Source of the DNA: Alphaproteobacteria bacterium
GTDB lineage: Bacteria; Pseudomonadota; Alphaproteobacteria; Rhizobiales; Rhizobiaceae
Assembly (NCBI GenBank): GCA_016861165.1
Contig: BOKV01000018.1
Span: forward strand, 1-64,000
Reading direction: 5' to 3'
Length of the DNA: 64,000 nucleotides
The translations under genes were made by a program, and so were the position numbers. The first letter of the stretch is position 1. Each line of letters begins with the position of its first letter. The notes under the pieces were generated by a model. It was not told the origin of the DNA. It searched no databases and saw only the letters and a list, made by a program, of their open reading frames with translations. Shown piece after piece: positions 26,640-38,016 of this stretch.

Positions 26640-27925
26640 GGATCGACCTCCTCCTCACGGGCGGGACACTGCCCGACGGCGACGTCGCCGACATCGCGAT
26701 CTCCGGCAGCCGGATTGCCGCCATCGGAGCGAAGATCGAGGCCGAGGCCGGCGAGACTATCGACGTGTCCGGCCTGCTGGTGTCGCCGCCCTTCGTCGAC
26801 CCGCATTTCCACATGGACGCGACACTCTCCTACGGGCGCCCGCGCATCAACGAATCCGGCACGCTGCTCGAAGGCATCGCGCTGTGGGGCGAACTGAAGC
26901 AGGTCCAGACCGAGGAGGAGATCGCCGCCCGCGCGCTCGACTACTGCGACTGGGCGGCCGCCATGGGGCTGCTGGCGATCCGCTCGCACGTCGACACCTC
27001 CGATGAAGCCGCCATGAAGGGCGTGCGCGCGCTGTTGCATGTGCGCGAGACGGTGAAGGCCTATATCGACCTCCAACTGGTCGCCTTTCCGCAGGACGGC
27101 TTCTTGCGCTCGCCATCGGCGCGCGACTGCACGCTGCGCGCCCTCGACCTCGGCGTCGATGTCGTCGGCGGCATCCCCCATTTCGAGCGCACCATGGCCG
27201 ACGGGCGCCGCTCGGTGAGCTTACTGTGCGAGATCGCCGCCGAGCGCGGCCTGATGGTCGACATGCACTGCGACGAGACCGACGATCCGCTGTCGCGCCA
27301 CATCGAGCAGCTCGCCTACGAGACACAGCGCCTCGGCCTGCATGGCCGGGTGGCCGGTTCGCATCTGACCTCCATGCATTCCATGGACAACTACTATGTG
27401 TCGAAGCTGCTGCCGCTGGTTGCCGAGGCACGGGTCGCGGCGATCCCGAACCCGCTCATCAACATCACCCTGCAGGGCCGCCACGACAGCTATCCCAAGC
27501 GGCGCGGGCTCACCCGCGTGCCGGAAATGCTGAAATATGGCATCCGCGTCGGCTTCGGCCAGGACTGCGTGCTCGACCCCTGGTATTCGCTGAGCTCGGC
27601 CGACATGCTCGACGTCGCCCATATGGGCCTGCATGTCGCGCAGATGACCAGCCCCGCCGGCATGCGCCGCTGCTTCGACATGGTGACGAGCGAGAGCGCC
27701 GCCATCATGGGACTGGCGGATTACGGGCTCGAGCCGGGCAAGCGCGCCTCGCTGGTCGTGCTCGACGCCGGCACGCCGGTGGAGGCGATCCGCCTGCGCG
27801 CCGACCGGCTGCTGGTCGTCGCCAACGGGCGCATCGTGGCGCGGCGCGACCGGCAGCCGATGCGGATGAGCCTGCCGGGCCGCGCGACCCGGACGGTCGA
27901 CCGGCGCTTCGCCGGATCGGTGTGA
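26636..27925 (+). CDS. Amidohydrolase, cytosine-deaminase-like (CodA family)
   Basis: A 429-residue metal-dependent hydrolase. The N-terminal metal motif PPFVDPHFHMDATL, the lysine-free RSHVDTSD segment, DMHCDETDDP (metal-binding His and catalytic Glu region), GSHLTSMHSM and VGFGQDCVLDPWYSL (metal Asp) follow the order of bacterial cytosine deaminase/isoguanine deaminase. It would deaminate a pyrimidine or related ring in the cytosol. Being the last gene of the BMP importer operon, with a 4-bp overlap, it suggests uptake and deamination of a nucleobase or nucleoside as one pathway. Confidence 0.9.
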   Translation: MRIDLLLTGGTLPDGDVADIAISGSRIAAIGAKIEAEAGETIDVSGLLVSPPFVDPHFHMDATLSYGRPRINESGTLLEGIALWGELKQVQTEEEIAARALDYCDWAAAMGLLAIRSHVDTSDEAAMKGVRALLHVRETVKAYIDLQLVAFPQDGFLRSPSARDCTLRALDLGVDVVGGIPHFERTMADGRRSVSLLCEIAAERGLMVDMHCDETDDPLSRHIEQLAYETQRLGLHGRVAGSHLTSMHSMDNYYVSKLLPLVAEARVAAIPNPLINITLQGRHDSYPKRRGLTRVPEMLKYGIRVGFGQDCVLDPWYSLSSADMLDVAHMGLHVAQMTSPAGMRRCFDMVTSESAAIMGLADYGLEPGKRASLVVLDAGTPVEAIRLRADRLLVVANGRIVARRDRQPMRMSLPGRATRTVDRRFAGSV

Positions 27926-28046
27926 GCGCGCCGCCGCTCCTTCCCGCCGCCGGTTTCCCGTGATTTCCCGGCTGACAGCTTTACAAACCGCCCGTGTCGC
28001 AATATGCGCTGCATCGGGATATCTGCCTATCTGGAGTATTGGATAT

Positions 28047-28379
28047 ATGAATCGCAACGCGGCTGTCGCGGCGCTCGCCGCCCTCGGCCAGGACACGCGC
28101 ATCGAGGTGTTCCGCCTGCTCGTCCGCGCCGGGCAGCGCGGGCTTCCGGCCGGCGAGATCGCGGCCCGGCTGGGCACGGTGCAGAATACCATGTCCGCCC
28201 ATCTCAAGGTGCTCGACCATGCCGGCCTGGTGCGGGCCGAGCGCGACGGGCGCCTGGTGCGCTATGTCGCCGACATGACCGGCCTGCGCGACCTGCTCGC
28301 CTTCCTCATGGAGGATTGCTGCAACGGGTCGCCGGAACTGTGCCAGCCGGTGCTCGACGCCATCACCTGCCGCTGCTGA
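28047..28379 (+). CDS. arsR: ArsR family arsenic-responsive repressor
   Basis: A 110-residue winged-helix repressor: NAAVAALAALGQDTRIEVFRLLVRAG, LPAGEIAARLGTVQNTMSAHLKVLDHAGLV, ERDGRLVRYVADM. It lacks the classic ELCVCDL metal-binding helix of plasmid ArsR. Instead its C-terminus has EDCCNGSPELC and ends in CRC, like the C-terminal cysteine site of the Acidithiobacillus-type ArsR. ATG 28047 is chosen because the family begins there; an AT-rich stretch with partial dyads (GGATATCTGCC..GGATATATG) just upstream is a likely operator. First gene of the arsR-arsC-acr3 operon. Confidence 0.92.
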   Translation: MNRNAAVAALAALGQDTRIEVFRLLVRAGQRGLPAGEIAARLGTVQNTMSAHLKVLDHAGLVRAERDGRLVRYVADMTGLRDLLAFLMEDCCNGSPELCQPVLDAITCRC

Positions 28380-28390
28380 GGGAGGCCCGC

Positions 28391-28903
28391 ATGGAACCCC
28401 ACCGCCCGTTCAACGTGCTCTTCCTGTGCACGGGCAACTCGGCCCGTTCGATCATCGCCGAGGCCATCCTCAACCGGGTCGGCGCCGGCCGCTTCCGGGC
28501 CTTCTCGGCCGGCTCGCAGCCGAAGGGGGAGGTCAACCCCTTCGCCCTCCAGCTGCTCGGGCGCCTCAACCACGACGTCTCGTTCGCCCGTTCCAAGAGC
28601 TGGGACGAGTTCGCCAGCCCCCACGCGCCGAAGATGGATTTCGTCTTCACCGTCTGCGACAACGCCGCCAGCGAGACCTGCCCGGTGTGGCCCGGCCAGC
28701 CGATGACCGCCCACTGGGGTGTCCCCGATCCCGCCGCGGTCGAAGGCAGCGACGCCGAGAAGCACCTCGCCTTCGCCGACGCCTACCGGATGCTCGCCAA
28801 CCGCATCTCGATCTTCACCAGCCTGCCGGTACGCTCGCTCGACCGGCTGGCGCTGCAGCGCCGGCTGGACGAGATCGGCCGCTATGTGGCAAAGGCCGGC
28901 TGA
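28391..28903 (+). CDS. arsC: Arsenate reductase, low-molecular-weight phosphatase fold
   Basis: A 170-residue enzyme with the P-loop LFLCTGNSARSIIAEA (C-x5-R motif), catalytic Asp region near VPDPAAVEG and the redox segment FVFTVCDNAASETCPVWPG, which supplies the additional cysteines used in disulfide relay. It reduces arsenate to arsenite with thiol electrons (thioredoxin or glutaredoxin class). It has a GGAGG ribosome-binding site and sits 11 bp after arsR and 27 bp before the arsenite exporter gene. Confidence 0.94.
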   Translation: MEPHRPFNVLFLCTGNSARSIIAEAILNRVGAGRFRAFSAGSQPKGEVNPFALQLLGRLNHDVSFARSKSWDEFASPHAPKMDFVFTVCDNAASETCPVWPGQPMTAHWGVPDPAAVEGSDAEKHLAFADAYRMLANRISIFTSLPVRSLDRLALQRRLDEIGRYVAKAG

Positions 28904-28930
28904 ACGCGCTGGCGGCAGGGAGAAGGCGCA

Positions 28931-29995
28931 ATGTCGGGCTTCGAACGCTACCTGACACTGTGGGTGGCGCTGTGCATCGGCGCCGGCGTTGTCCTGGGCC
29001 TCATGGCTCCCGACCTGTTCCAGGCGATCGGCCGGCTGGAGGTGGCCAACGTCAACCTGGCGGTGGCGGTGCTCGTCTGGATCATGATCATCCCGATGCT
29101 GGTCAGGATCGACTTCGCCGCGCTCGGCAAGGTGGGCGAGCACTGGCGCGGCATCGGCATCACTGTTTTCGTCAACTGGGCGGTCAAGCCGTTCTCGATG
29201 GCGCTGCTTGCCTGGTTGTTCGTCGGCTGGCTGTTTCGCGACCTCTTGCCGGCCGGCCAGATCGACTCCTATATCGCCGGGCTGATCATCCTGGCCGCCG
29301 CCCCGTGCACGGCCATGGTCTTCGTGTGGAGCGGGCTCAGCCGCGGCGAGCCGCATTTCACGCTCACCCAGGTGGCGCTCAACGACACCATCATGATCGT
29401 TGCATTTGCCCCGATCGTCGGCTTCCTGCTCGGCCTGTCGGCGATCATCGTGCCGTGGGACACGCTCCTGCTTTCCGTCCTCCTCTACATCGTGGTGCCG
29501 GTCGTCATCGCCCAGATCGTCCGCCGCTCGGTGCTTGCCCGCGGCGGGCCGGCCGCGCTTGCCGGGGTCCTCGGCTGGCTGCAGCCGGCCTCGATCATGG
29601 CGCTGCTGGCCACGCTCGTCCTGCTGTTCGGCTTCCAGGGCGGCCAAATCGTCGCCCAGCCGCTGGTCATCCTGCTGCTGGCGGTGCCGATCCTGATCCA
29701 GGTCTACTTCAACTCAGGCCTGGCCTACCTGCTCAACCGGGCGGCCGGCGAGGTCCACTGCGTCGCCGGGCCGTCGGCGCTGATCGGCGCCAGCAATTTC
29801 TTCGAGCTGGCCGTGGCCACCGCCATCAGCCTGTTCGGCTTCGATTCTGGCGCCGCTCTCGCCACGGTCGTCGGCGTCCTGGTCGAGGTGCCGGTGATGC
29901 TGTCGGTAGTCTGGTTGGTCAACCGCTCGAAGCACTGGTACGAGGCGGCGGCGCCAGTCGCCGCGGCGGCGTCGGCCGGGCGGCCGGCACGATGA
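28931..29995 (+). CDS. acr3: Arsenite efflux transporter, ACR3 family
   Basis: A 354-residue membrane protein with ten predicted spans in the bile-acid/ACR3 fold. Family residues include FVNWAVKPFSMALLAWLFVGWLF, AAPCTAMVFVWSGLSRGEPHFTLTQVALND (with the conserved Cys needed for arsenite transport) and the second-half ALIGASNFFELAVATAISLFG. It pumps arsenite out after ArsC reduces arsenate. The Ala/Arg-rich tail ends 12 bp from the stop of the convergent SLC13 gene. Confidence 0.95.
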   Translation: MSGFERYLTLWVALCIGAGVVLGLMAPDLFQAIGRLEVANVNLAVAVLVWIMIIPMLVRIDFAALGKVGEHWRGIGITVFVNWAVKPFSMALLAWLFVGWLFRDLLPAGQIDSYIAGLIILAAAPCTAMVFVWSGLSRGEPHFTLTQVALNDTIMIVAFAPIVGFLLGLSAIIVPWDTLLLSVLLYIVVPVVIAQIVRRSVLARGGPAALAGVLGWLQPASIMALLATLVLLFGFQGGQIVAQPLVILLLAVPILIQVYFNSGLAYLLNRAAGEVHCVAGPSALIGASNFFELAVATAISLFGFDSGAALATVVGVLVEVPVMLSVVWLVNRSKHWYEAAAPVAAAASAGRPAR

Positions 29996-30007
29996 CCGAC
30001 GGGCCAT

Positions 30008-31840
30008 TCACAGCGGCCAGACGATCAGGAGCACCGGCAGGCTGACGGCGACCACCACGATTTCAAGCGGCAGGCCGAGCTTCCAGTAATCGCCGAAGCC
30101 GAAGCCGCCGGGCCCGAGGATCAGCGTGTTGTTTTGGTGTCCGATCGGTGTCAGGAAGGCGCACGAGGCGCCGATCGCCACCGCCATCAGAAAGCCGTCA
30201 GGGCCGACCCCCAGCGCGGCGGCGATGCCGAGCGCGATCGGGCACATCACTGCTGCGGTGGCGGCATTGTTCATCACGTCCGAAAGGAACATTGTGGTGA
30301 TCAGGATCACCGCCAGTGCTGCGACCGGGTTGCCGGCGGCGACCGTTTCGACCAGGAAGCGCGCCAGCAGGTCGGCCGCGCCGGTAGCCTGCATGGCGCC
30401 GGCGACCGGGATCAGCGCGGCAAGCAGTACCACCACCGGCCAGTCGATCGCGGTGTAGACCTGGCGCGGCGGCACGGTGCGCAGCACCATCGAGGCCAGC
30501 ACGCCCAGCGCGAAGGCCGCCGCGGCCGGCAGCAGGCCGAGGGTGACCGCCGCGATCGCGCCCAGCATGATCGCCGCAGACAGGAGGGCCATGCGGGTGT
30601 CGGGAATGCGCAGGTCGCGCTCGCCGAGCGGCACGCAGCCCGTGTCGTTGATGAAATCGGCCATCACCTCGGCGGCGCCCTGCATGAGCAGCAGATCGCC
30701 CGGCTTCAGCTTCAGCGAGCGCAGCCGCGCCCGCGGCGGCCGCCCCTCGCGCGAAACGGCGAGCAGGTTGAGCCCGTAGCGCGTGCGCAGATGCAGGTCG
30801 CTCGCCGACCGGCCGACGATGCTGGAGCCGGGCAGCACCACCACCTCGCGCAGCACGACATCCTCGTCGCGGGCGGCATTGCCCTCGCCATCCTCGGCGG
30901 CGCCCTTCCGGCCCCGCTTCTCAACCTTCCGCTTGCCCTCCTTCGAGGACGCCCCCTGTTCCTCCAGCCTGATGCCGAACACCGACAGGGCACCGGCGAG
31001 CGCGTCGACATCGGCGTCCAGCACCAGAATGTCGTCCGCGCCGATGCGCCGGCCGCCGTGGGGCGCGACCATCCGCACGCCGCTGCGCACCAGCCCGACG
31101 ATCTGGGCGCCGGTCTCCTCTATCTCGCGTTCGAAGCCGCGCAGGGTCATGCCGACGGCCTTGCTGCTTGCCGGCACGCGCGCCTCGGTCAGATAGGTGC
31201 CGGTCTCGAACCCCTCGTCCGCCGCCGGCTTGCGCGACGGCACCAGGCGCCAGCCGACCAGGGCGACGAACAGCACGCCGACCACCGCCACGGCGCCGCC
31301 GACGGGCGCGAAATCGAACATGGCGAAATGGCCGAGCCCGGCCCCGGCCCGAAACCCCGAGACGATCAGGTTGGGCGGCGTGCCGACCAGCGTGGTCATG
31401 CCGCCCAGCATCGTGGCGAAGGCGAGCGGCATCAACATCTGGCCGGAGGTCAACTGCAGCCGGCCGGCGAGTTGCACCGCGACCGGCATCAGCAGCGCCA
31501 TGGCGCCGACATTGTTCATGAAGCCCGACAGTGCCGCGCCGAGGCACATCAGCGCCGCCATGCTCATCAGGCGGCCGGCGGCGCGCGGCAGCATGGCATG
31601 TGCCAGCCAGTCGACCGCCCCGGAACTCTGGAGCCCATGGCTCAGCACCAGCACGCAGGCAACCGTGATCACCGCCGGGTGGCCGAAGCCGGCGAACGCC
31701 TCGGCCGCCGGCACCAGCCCGGCCAGCACGCAGGCCATCAGCGCCGCCAGCGCAACCACGTCGTGGCGGAACCGCCCCCACAGGAACAGCGCCACGGTCA
31801 CGGCAAGGATGGCGAAGATCAGCGTCTGTTCCGTAGTCAT
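30008..31840 (-). CDS. SLC13 family permease with two TrkA-C domains
   Basis: A 610-residue divalent anion:sodium-type symporter. The two transport halves carry the SNT-like motifs ALSGFMNNVGAMALLMP and FLSDVMNNAATAAVMCP and the paired re-entrant loops VGTPPNLIVSGF and TPIGHQNNTLILGPGG. Between them lie two RCK-C (TrkA-C) domains, separated by an unusually long charged linker (about 35 residues, starting SSKEGKRKVEKRGRKG). Substrates in this family include sulfate, citrate and dicarboxylates; this form is often annotated as a sulfate/arsenite-type permease. I start at ATG 31840; the open frame further upstream is a shadow of neighbouring genes. It is 14 bp downstream of the YhhN gene. Confidence 0.9.
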   Translation of the reverse strand: MTTEQTLIFAILAVTVALFLWGRFRHDVVALAALMACVLAGLVPAAEAFAGFGHPAVITVACVLVLSHGLQSSGAVDWLAHAMLPRAAGRLMSMAALMCLGAALSGFMNNVGAMALLMPVAVQLAGRLQLTSGQMLMPLAFATMLGGMTTLVGTPPNLIVSGFRAGAGLGHFAMFDFAPVGGAVAVVGVLFVALVGWRLVPSRKPAADEGFETGTYLTEARVPASSKAVGMTLRGFEREIEETGAQIVGLVRSGVRMVAPHGGRRIGADDILVLDADVDALAGALSVFGIRLEEQGASSKEGKRKVEKRGRKGAAEDGEGNAARDEDVVLREVVVLPGSSIVGRSASDLHLRTRYGLNLLAVSREGRPPRARLRSLKLKPGDLLLMQGAAEVMADFINDTGCVPLGERDLRIPDTRMALLSAAIMLGAIAAVTLGLLPAAAAFALGVLASMVLRTVPPRQVYTAIDWPVVVLLAALIPVAGAMQATGAADLLARFLVETVAAGNPVAALAVILITTMFLSDVMNNAATAAVMCPIALGIAAALGVGPDGFLMAVAIGASCAFLTPIGHQNNTLILGPGGFGFGDYWKLGLPLEIVVVAVSLPVLLIVWPL

Positions 31841-31854
31841 GGCGAGGTTCGCCG

Positions 31855-32487
31855 CTATGCCAGCAGAAAGGCCGCCGCGATCAGCGCCTGTCCGCAGAAA
31901 TAGGCGTACCAGATGAAGTGGCCGCGCCAGCGCGGCGCGGCCGCCTTGCCGTCGGCGGGGAAGGTCTCGAAGGCGAGCGCCATGTCGGAGGCGAAGAACA
32001 GCGCCACGCCCGCCAGCAGGAGCGGGTCGGGACCGCGCGCCAGCGCCGCGATCGCCATCGCGGCGATCGCGCCGGTATAGGCGGCGACGGGCCAGCGCAG
32101 CGCGCCGAGCCGCGGGCGCAGCAGCCGGAAGACGCCGACCGCCAGCGCGACGACGGCAACGGTGGCGGCGAGAAATGCCGGCCCCGCCGTCCATAGCGGG
32201 TCCTGCTCGGCGAAGAACAGCCGCACATAGGCCAGATGCGCCAGCAGGAAGGCGGCGAGGCCGGCAAGGAAGAACCGCTCGCCGCGGAAGGCCAGGCAGA
32301 AATCGCCCAGCGCCGACAGCACGAGTGCCGCGACGAGGAAGGCCGGCGTCTCGGCCAGCCACGCCGCGGCCGCCAGCAGCGCCACCGGCAACGTCTTGAC
32401 GAGTGCCCTGACAGGGCTCGGCGGCCGCGCCACCAGCGCGCCATAGAGAAGGCCGGCGGCGACGGCCGCCCAGTAGAGCGGATTCAC
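31855..32487 (-). CDS. Lysoplasmalogenase-like membrane protein (YhhN family)
   Basis: A 210-residue protein with about eight hydrophobic segments and the YhhN signatures VKTLPVALLA, SALGDFCLAFRGERFFLAGLAAFLLAHLAYV, and LFFASDMALAFETF. Members hydrolyse the vinyl-ether bond of lysoplasmalogens or related lipids. It begins with GTG whose first bases overlap the TGA of the upstream EamA gene (GTGA), so translation is coupled. Whether this organism makes plasmalogens cannot be judged from the window. Confidence 0.88.
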   Translation of the reverse strand: MNPLYWAAVAAGLLYGALVARPPSPVRALVKTLPVALLAAAAWLAETPAFLVAALVLSALGDFCLAFRGERFFLAGLAAFLLAHLAYVRLFFAEQDPLWTAGPAFLAATVAVVALAVGVFRLLRPRLGALRWPVAAYTGAIAAMAIAALARGPDPLLLAGVALFFASDMALAFETFPADGKAAAPRWRGHFIWYAYFCGQALIAAAFLLA

Positions 32488-33359
32488 GTTCCGGCCCTCG
32501 CCGGCAGCGGCCGCCACCGGCCGGAGGCGACGAGCGCGCCGAGCGTGACGAGCACCGCCGCCAGCCCGAGCTGCCAGGTCGGCGCGGCGAAACCCGCAGC
32601 CACCAGGATCGCCGTCGAGATGAGCGGCGCCAGATAGGCGGCCGAGCCGAGCAACTGGATGTTGCCGTGCTTGACGCCATGGTCCCAGGCGTAGAAGGCG
32701 AGGCCGACCGGCATCAGGCCGAGGCCGGCCACCGCCAGCCACTGCCTGGCGCCCTGCGGCCACACCGTCGTCTCGAACGCCAAGTGGCAGACGAGGCTGA
32801 GCACGGCGGTGGCGAGGCAATAGACCGCCACCGCGTCGCTCGAGGCGGCCCGCTGCGCGCGCGACAGAATCGAGTAGGTCGACCAGATCAGCGCGCAGGC
32901 GAGCGCAGACAGATAGCCGAGTGTGGAGCCGGAGAACTGCAGCGGCCCGGCGCGCCCGGTCACCAGCAGCACGGCGCCGGCGAAGCCGCAGGCCGCGCCG
33001 GCGATGTGGAACCATCTGAGCCGCTCGCCGGGCAGCAGCGCGGAACCCAGCACGATCAGCATCGGCCACAAATAGGCGATGAGGCTCGCCTCGGCCACCG
33101 GCGCGTTTCTCAGCGCCGTGTAGTAGAAGAAATGATAGCCGAACAGCCCGCCGATGCCCGTCGCCCACACCGTCGCCGGCAGCTTGAGCCGCGCCGCGAC
33201 ATTCGGCCGGAACGGCCAGGTCACGAATCCGCAGGCCGCGCCGATCGCAAACGTCATGGCGAGCAGCTGGAACGGCGGCACGGCGCCGCTTGCCGCCGTC
33301 ATCAGCGCCAGCAGCGCCCACATGGCGATCGCCGCAAGGCCGATCAGGGTGGGGTTCAT
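32484..33359 (-). CDS. EamA/DMT family transporter
   Basis: A 291-residue protein with ten predicted membrane spans in two EamA repeats: GLFGYHFFYYTALRNAPVAEASLIAYLWPMLIVLGSALLPGERL at the end of the first, and PVGLAFYAWDHGVKHGNIQLLGSAAYLAPLISTAILV in the second. This is close to the YddG-like aromatic amino acid exporters, though the substrate is uncertain. First gene of a three-gene leftward group with the YhhN and SLC13 genes. The start ATG follows a 200-bp divergent region shared with livH. Confidence 0.9.
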   Translation of the reverse strand: MNPTLIGLAAIAMWALLALMTAASGAVPPFQLLAMTFAIGAACGFVTWPFRPNVAARLKLPATVWATGIGGLFGYHFFYYTALRNAPVAEASLIAYLWPMLIVLGSALLPGERLRWFHIAGAACGFAGAVLLVTGRAGPLQFSGSTLGYLSALACALIWSTYSILSRAQRAASSDAVAVYCLATAVLSLVCHLAFETTVWPQGARQWLAVAGLGLMPVGLAFYAWDHGVKHGNIQLLGSAAYLAPLISTAILVAAGFAAPTWQLGLAAVLVTLGALVASGRWRPLPARAGT

Positions 33360-33561
33360 GGTTGCCGTCCGAAGGTTCGAGCGGGCTGTCAGGTGACGCG
33401 GACGGGCGGGGATGTCAAGGATGATGGCCGGCGCCTCGCAGAACGATGTCAGAACGATGCGCATAGCCTGTTGTCTTGTCGGCGCGAAACGCTAATGTCG
33501 TTGCTCCGGAACGAAACAAGAGACGGGGCCGAACCCGGCTTCCGGGCAGGGGAACACCACA

Positions 33562-34488
<927 letters not shown>

Positions 34489-34492
34489 GGCC

Positions 34493-35875
34493 ATGGCCGC
34501 CGGCATGCCCGCCAACGGTCGGGTCGACCGCAACGCGATCGGCGAGTCGCTGAAGGACGCGGCGGTCGCCGCGGGCCTCGCCGCCATTCTCGGCTTCTTC
34601 TTCCTGGCGCTCAGGACCGACATCGCCACCGGTGGACTGGAGCTGACGACGCGCTGGCAGCTCTACTTCCTCGCCGTGGCCATCGTCTTTGCCGGCCGCA
34701 TGGTGCTTAACGTGCTGGTCTTCCGCACCGAGCGACCGGTGACCAAGACCATCCTGTCGGCGAGTTCGGCGTTCGGCGCCCGGCTCGGCGCGCTGGGCGG
34801 CTGGGCGGGGCGCATCCTGTTCGTCTTCGCCGTCTTGCTGCCCTTCTTCCTCAGCTATTTCTTTCCCCAGCAGCAGCGCCAGTACATCGACCTGGCGATC
34901 CTGATCATGACCTACATCATGCTCGGCTGGGGACTGAACATCGTCGTCGGTCTCGCCGGGCTGCTTGATCTCGGCTATGTCGCCTTCTACGCGGTCGGCG
35001 CCTATTCCTTCGCCCTGCTGGCCCAGTTCTTCCATCTCGGCTTCTGGACGGCGCTGCCGCTGGCCGGCATCCTCGCCGCCTTCTGGGGCGTCATCCTCGG
35101 CTTTCCCGTGCTGCGGCTGCGCGGCGACTACCTGGCCATCGTCACGCTCGCCTTCGGCGAGATCATCCGCATCGTGCTGCTCAACTGGTACACGTTCACC
35201 AACGGGCCGGACGGCATCTCGGGAATTCCGAAGCCGACCTTCTTCGGTCTCCAGCTGGCGCGCGGCGAGGGCAGCTTCGCCGACTTCTTCGGCATCGAAT
35301 ACGCGCCGATCCACCGCTTCATCTATCTCTACTACATCATCTTCCTGCTGGCGATCGTCACCAATCTCGTCACCATCCGGCTGCGGCGCCTGCCGGTCGG
35401 GCGGGCGTGGGAGGCGCTGCGCGAGGACGAGATCGCCTGCCGCTCGCTCGGCATCAACACGCGCAACACCAAGCTGACCGCCTTCGCCATCGGCGCCATG
35501 TTCGGCGGCTTCGCCGGCTCGTTCTTCGCCACGCGGCAGGGCTTCATCTCGCCGGAGAGCTTCACCTTCATCGAGTCGGCAACCATCCTGGCGATCGTGG
35601 TGCTCGGCGGGCTCGGCTCGCAGATCGGCGTCGTGATCGCCTCGGTCGTGCTCATCGGCGGGCTGGAGGTGCTGCGCAATCTCGACTTCCTGAGGGAGAT
35701 TTTCGGCGCCGGTTTCGACCCGACGCGCTACCGCATGCTGATCTTCGGCCTGGCCATGGTGCTCATCATGGTGTGGAAACCGCGGGGGCTCGTCGCCAGC
35801 CGCGAGCCGACCGCCGTCCTCAAGGAAAAGAAGAAGATCGGTGCCGACATGGTGGCGCAGGGCGAGGGGCACTGA
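34493..35875 (+). CDS. livM: Branched-chain amino acid ABC transporter permease LivM
   Basis: A 460-residue permease with an N-terminal extension of about 115 residues (three extra hydrophobic segments) before the conserved LivM core, as is usual in rhizobia. Core signatures: [98 protein letters not shown] and [16 protein letters not shown]. It follows livH by 4 bp and its stop abuts the ATG of livG directly. Confidence 0.95.
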   Translation: MAAGMPANGRVDRNAIGESLKDAAVAAGLAAILGFFFLALRTDIATGGLELTTRWQLYFLAVAIVFAGRMVLNVLVFRTERPVTKTILSASSAFGARLGALGGWAGRILFVFAVLLPFFLSYFFPQQQRQYIDLAILIMTYIMLGWGLNIVVGLAGLLDLGYVAFYAVGAYSFALLAQFFHLGFWTALPLAGILAAFWGVILGFPVLRLRGDYLAIVTLAFGEIIRIVLLNWYTFTNGPDGISGIPKPTFFGLQLARGEGSFADFFGIEYAPIHRFIYLYYIIFLLAIVTNLVTIRLRRLPVGRAWEALREDEIACRSLGINTRNTKLTAFAIGAMFGGFAGSFFATRQGFISPESFTFIESATILAIVVLGGLGSQIGVVIASVVLIGGLEVLRNLDFLREIFGAGFDPTRYRMLIFGLAMVLIMVWKPRGLVASREPTAVLKEKKKIGADMVAQGEGH

Positions 35876-36924
35876 ATGGCGAACACCCAAGCAATCAGCG
35901 AGGTCGCCGCGCCGCGGACCGGGCGCTGGACCGAGGATCCGGTGCTGTCGGTCGAGCATCTGTCCATGCACTTCGGCGGCCTGATCGCCGTCGGTGACCT
36001 CAGCTTCGATGTCGGCCGCGGCGACATCACCGCACTGATCGGCCCGAACGGCGCCGGCAAGACCACCGTGTTCAACTGCGTGACCGGCTTCTACAAGCCG
36101 ACCGAAGGGCGCATCATCATGCGTCACGGCGAGGGCCGTCAACCCGAGCTGGTCGAGGCGGTGACCGCTTCGGGCGAACAGTACCGCCGCGACGGCGCCG
36201 GCGCCGTCTTTCTGCTGGAACGCATGCCCGACTTCGAAATCGCCTACCGGGCCAAGGTCGCCCGCACCTTCCAGAACATCCGCCTTTTCGGGGGCATGAC
36301 GGCGCTGGAAAACCTGCTCGTGGCGCAGCACAACCCGCTGATGATCGCCTCCGGCTTCACCGTCGGCGGGCTGCTCGGGCTGGGCGGGTTCCGCGAGGCG
36401 GAAAAGGCGGCGATCGCCAAGGCCGCCTACTGGCTGGAGCAGGTCCGCCTCACCGACCGAGCCGACGACCCGGCGGCCGATCTGCCCTACGGTGCCCAGC
36501 GCCGCCTGGAGATCGCGCGCGCCATGTGCACCGAACCGCATTTGCTCTGCCTCGACGAGCCGGCGGCCGGCCTCAACCCGCGCGAGACGGCGGAATTGAA
36601 CCGCATCCTGCAGTTCATCCGCGACGAGCACAAGACCTCCGTCCTGCTCATCGAGCACGACATGGGCGTCGTCATGGAGATATCCGACCACATCGTCGTG
36701 CTCGACTACGGCGTCAAGATTTCCGACGGCGACGCCGCTCATGTGCGCAGCGACGCCAACGTCATCGCCGCCTATCTGGGGGTCGAGGACGAGTCGGAGA
36801 TCGACGTGGCCGAGGTGCGCGCCGATATCGAAAGCGATGAGGCGCTGCAGGTGAAGCCGCGCAAGGCCAGGCGGCCGGCCCGGCCGAAATCCACGGCGAA
36901 AGCCGCTCCCCGCGGGAGGCGCAA

Positions 36925-36928
<4 letters not shown>
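35876..36928 (+). CDS. livG: Branched-chain amino acid ABC transporter ATPase LivG
   Basis: A 350-residue ATPase: Walker [20 protein letters not shown]-loop [23 protein letters not shown], signature [14 protein letters not shown] and Walker [14 protein letters not shown]. Compared with E. coli LivG (about 255 residues) it has an insert of about 45 residues between Walker A and the Q-loop (around [20 protein letters not shown]) and a basic tail of about 25 residues ([12 protein letters not shown]...), both seen in other Hyphomicrobiales. Its last codons overlap livF by 4 bp. Confidence 0.95.
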
Positions 36929-37659
<731 letters not shown>

Positions 37660-38016
37660 ATGGAACGAGAACTGACCTGGGTGTGGGAGGTCAGCGCCTG
37701 GGAGTTCGCCTTCGTCACCGTCATCCTGGGTGGCGGCGCGGCGTGGCTGACCGGGCGGGCGATGGCCAACACCTGGCAGCCGGGCTGGCTGCTCGCCTGC
37801 TACCTTGCCCTGCTCACCGGCGCGGTGCGGTTCATCCATTTCGCGCTGTTCAGCGGCACGCTGATCTCGCCCTGGTACTACTGCGTCGATCTCGTCGTGC
37901 TGCTGGCGTTCGGCTTTGCCGGCATGCGCCACACGCGCGCCGGCCAGATGGCCCGTCAATACAGTTTCCTCTTTGCCCGTGCCGGCCCGCTGGGCTGGAC
38001 CCGCCGGCCGGGCTGA
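37660..38016 (+). CDS. Small membrane protein, DUF6867
   Basis: A 118-residue protein with three predicted membrane spans: WEFAFVTVILGGGAAWLTGRAMA, WLLACYLALLTGAVRFIHFALF and YYCVDLVVLLAFGFAGMRH. It ends in a Tyr/Phe-rich cytoplasmic tail (ARQYSFLFARAGPLGWTRR). This family is found mainly between livF and livK in Hyphomicrobiales and presumably assists the Liv importer, but its role is unknown. Start codon abuts the livF stop. Confidence 0.85.
   Translation: MERELTWVWEVSAWEFAFVTVILGGGAAWLTGRAMANTWQPGWLLACYLALLTGAVRFIHFALFSGTLISPWYYCVDLVVLLAFGFAGMRHTRAGQMARQYSFLFARAGPLGWTRRPG

Noticed and set aside
30008..32680. An 890-codon open frame on the minus strand covering the SLC13 gene and beyond
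   Set aside because: Only the part from ATG 31840 matches the permease family. The upstream part is Arg/Gly/Ala-rich and runs over the YhhN and EamA genes in another frame.
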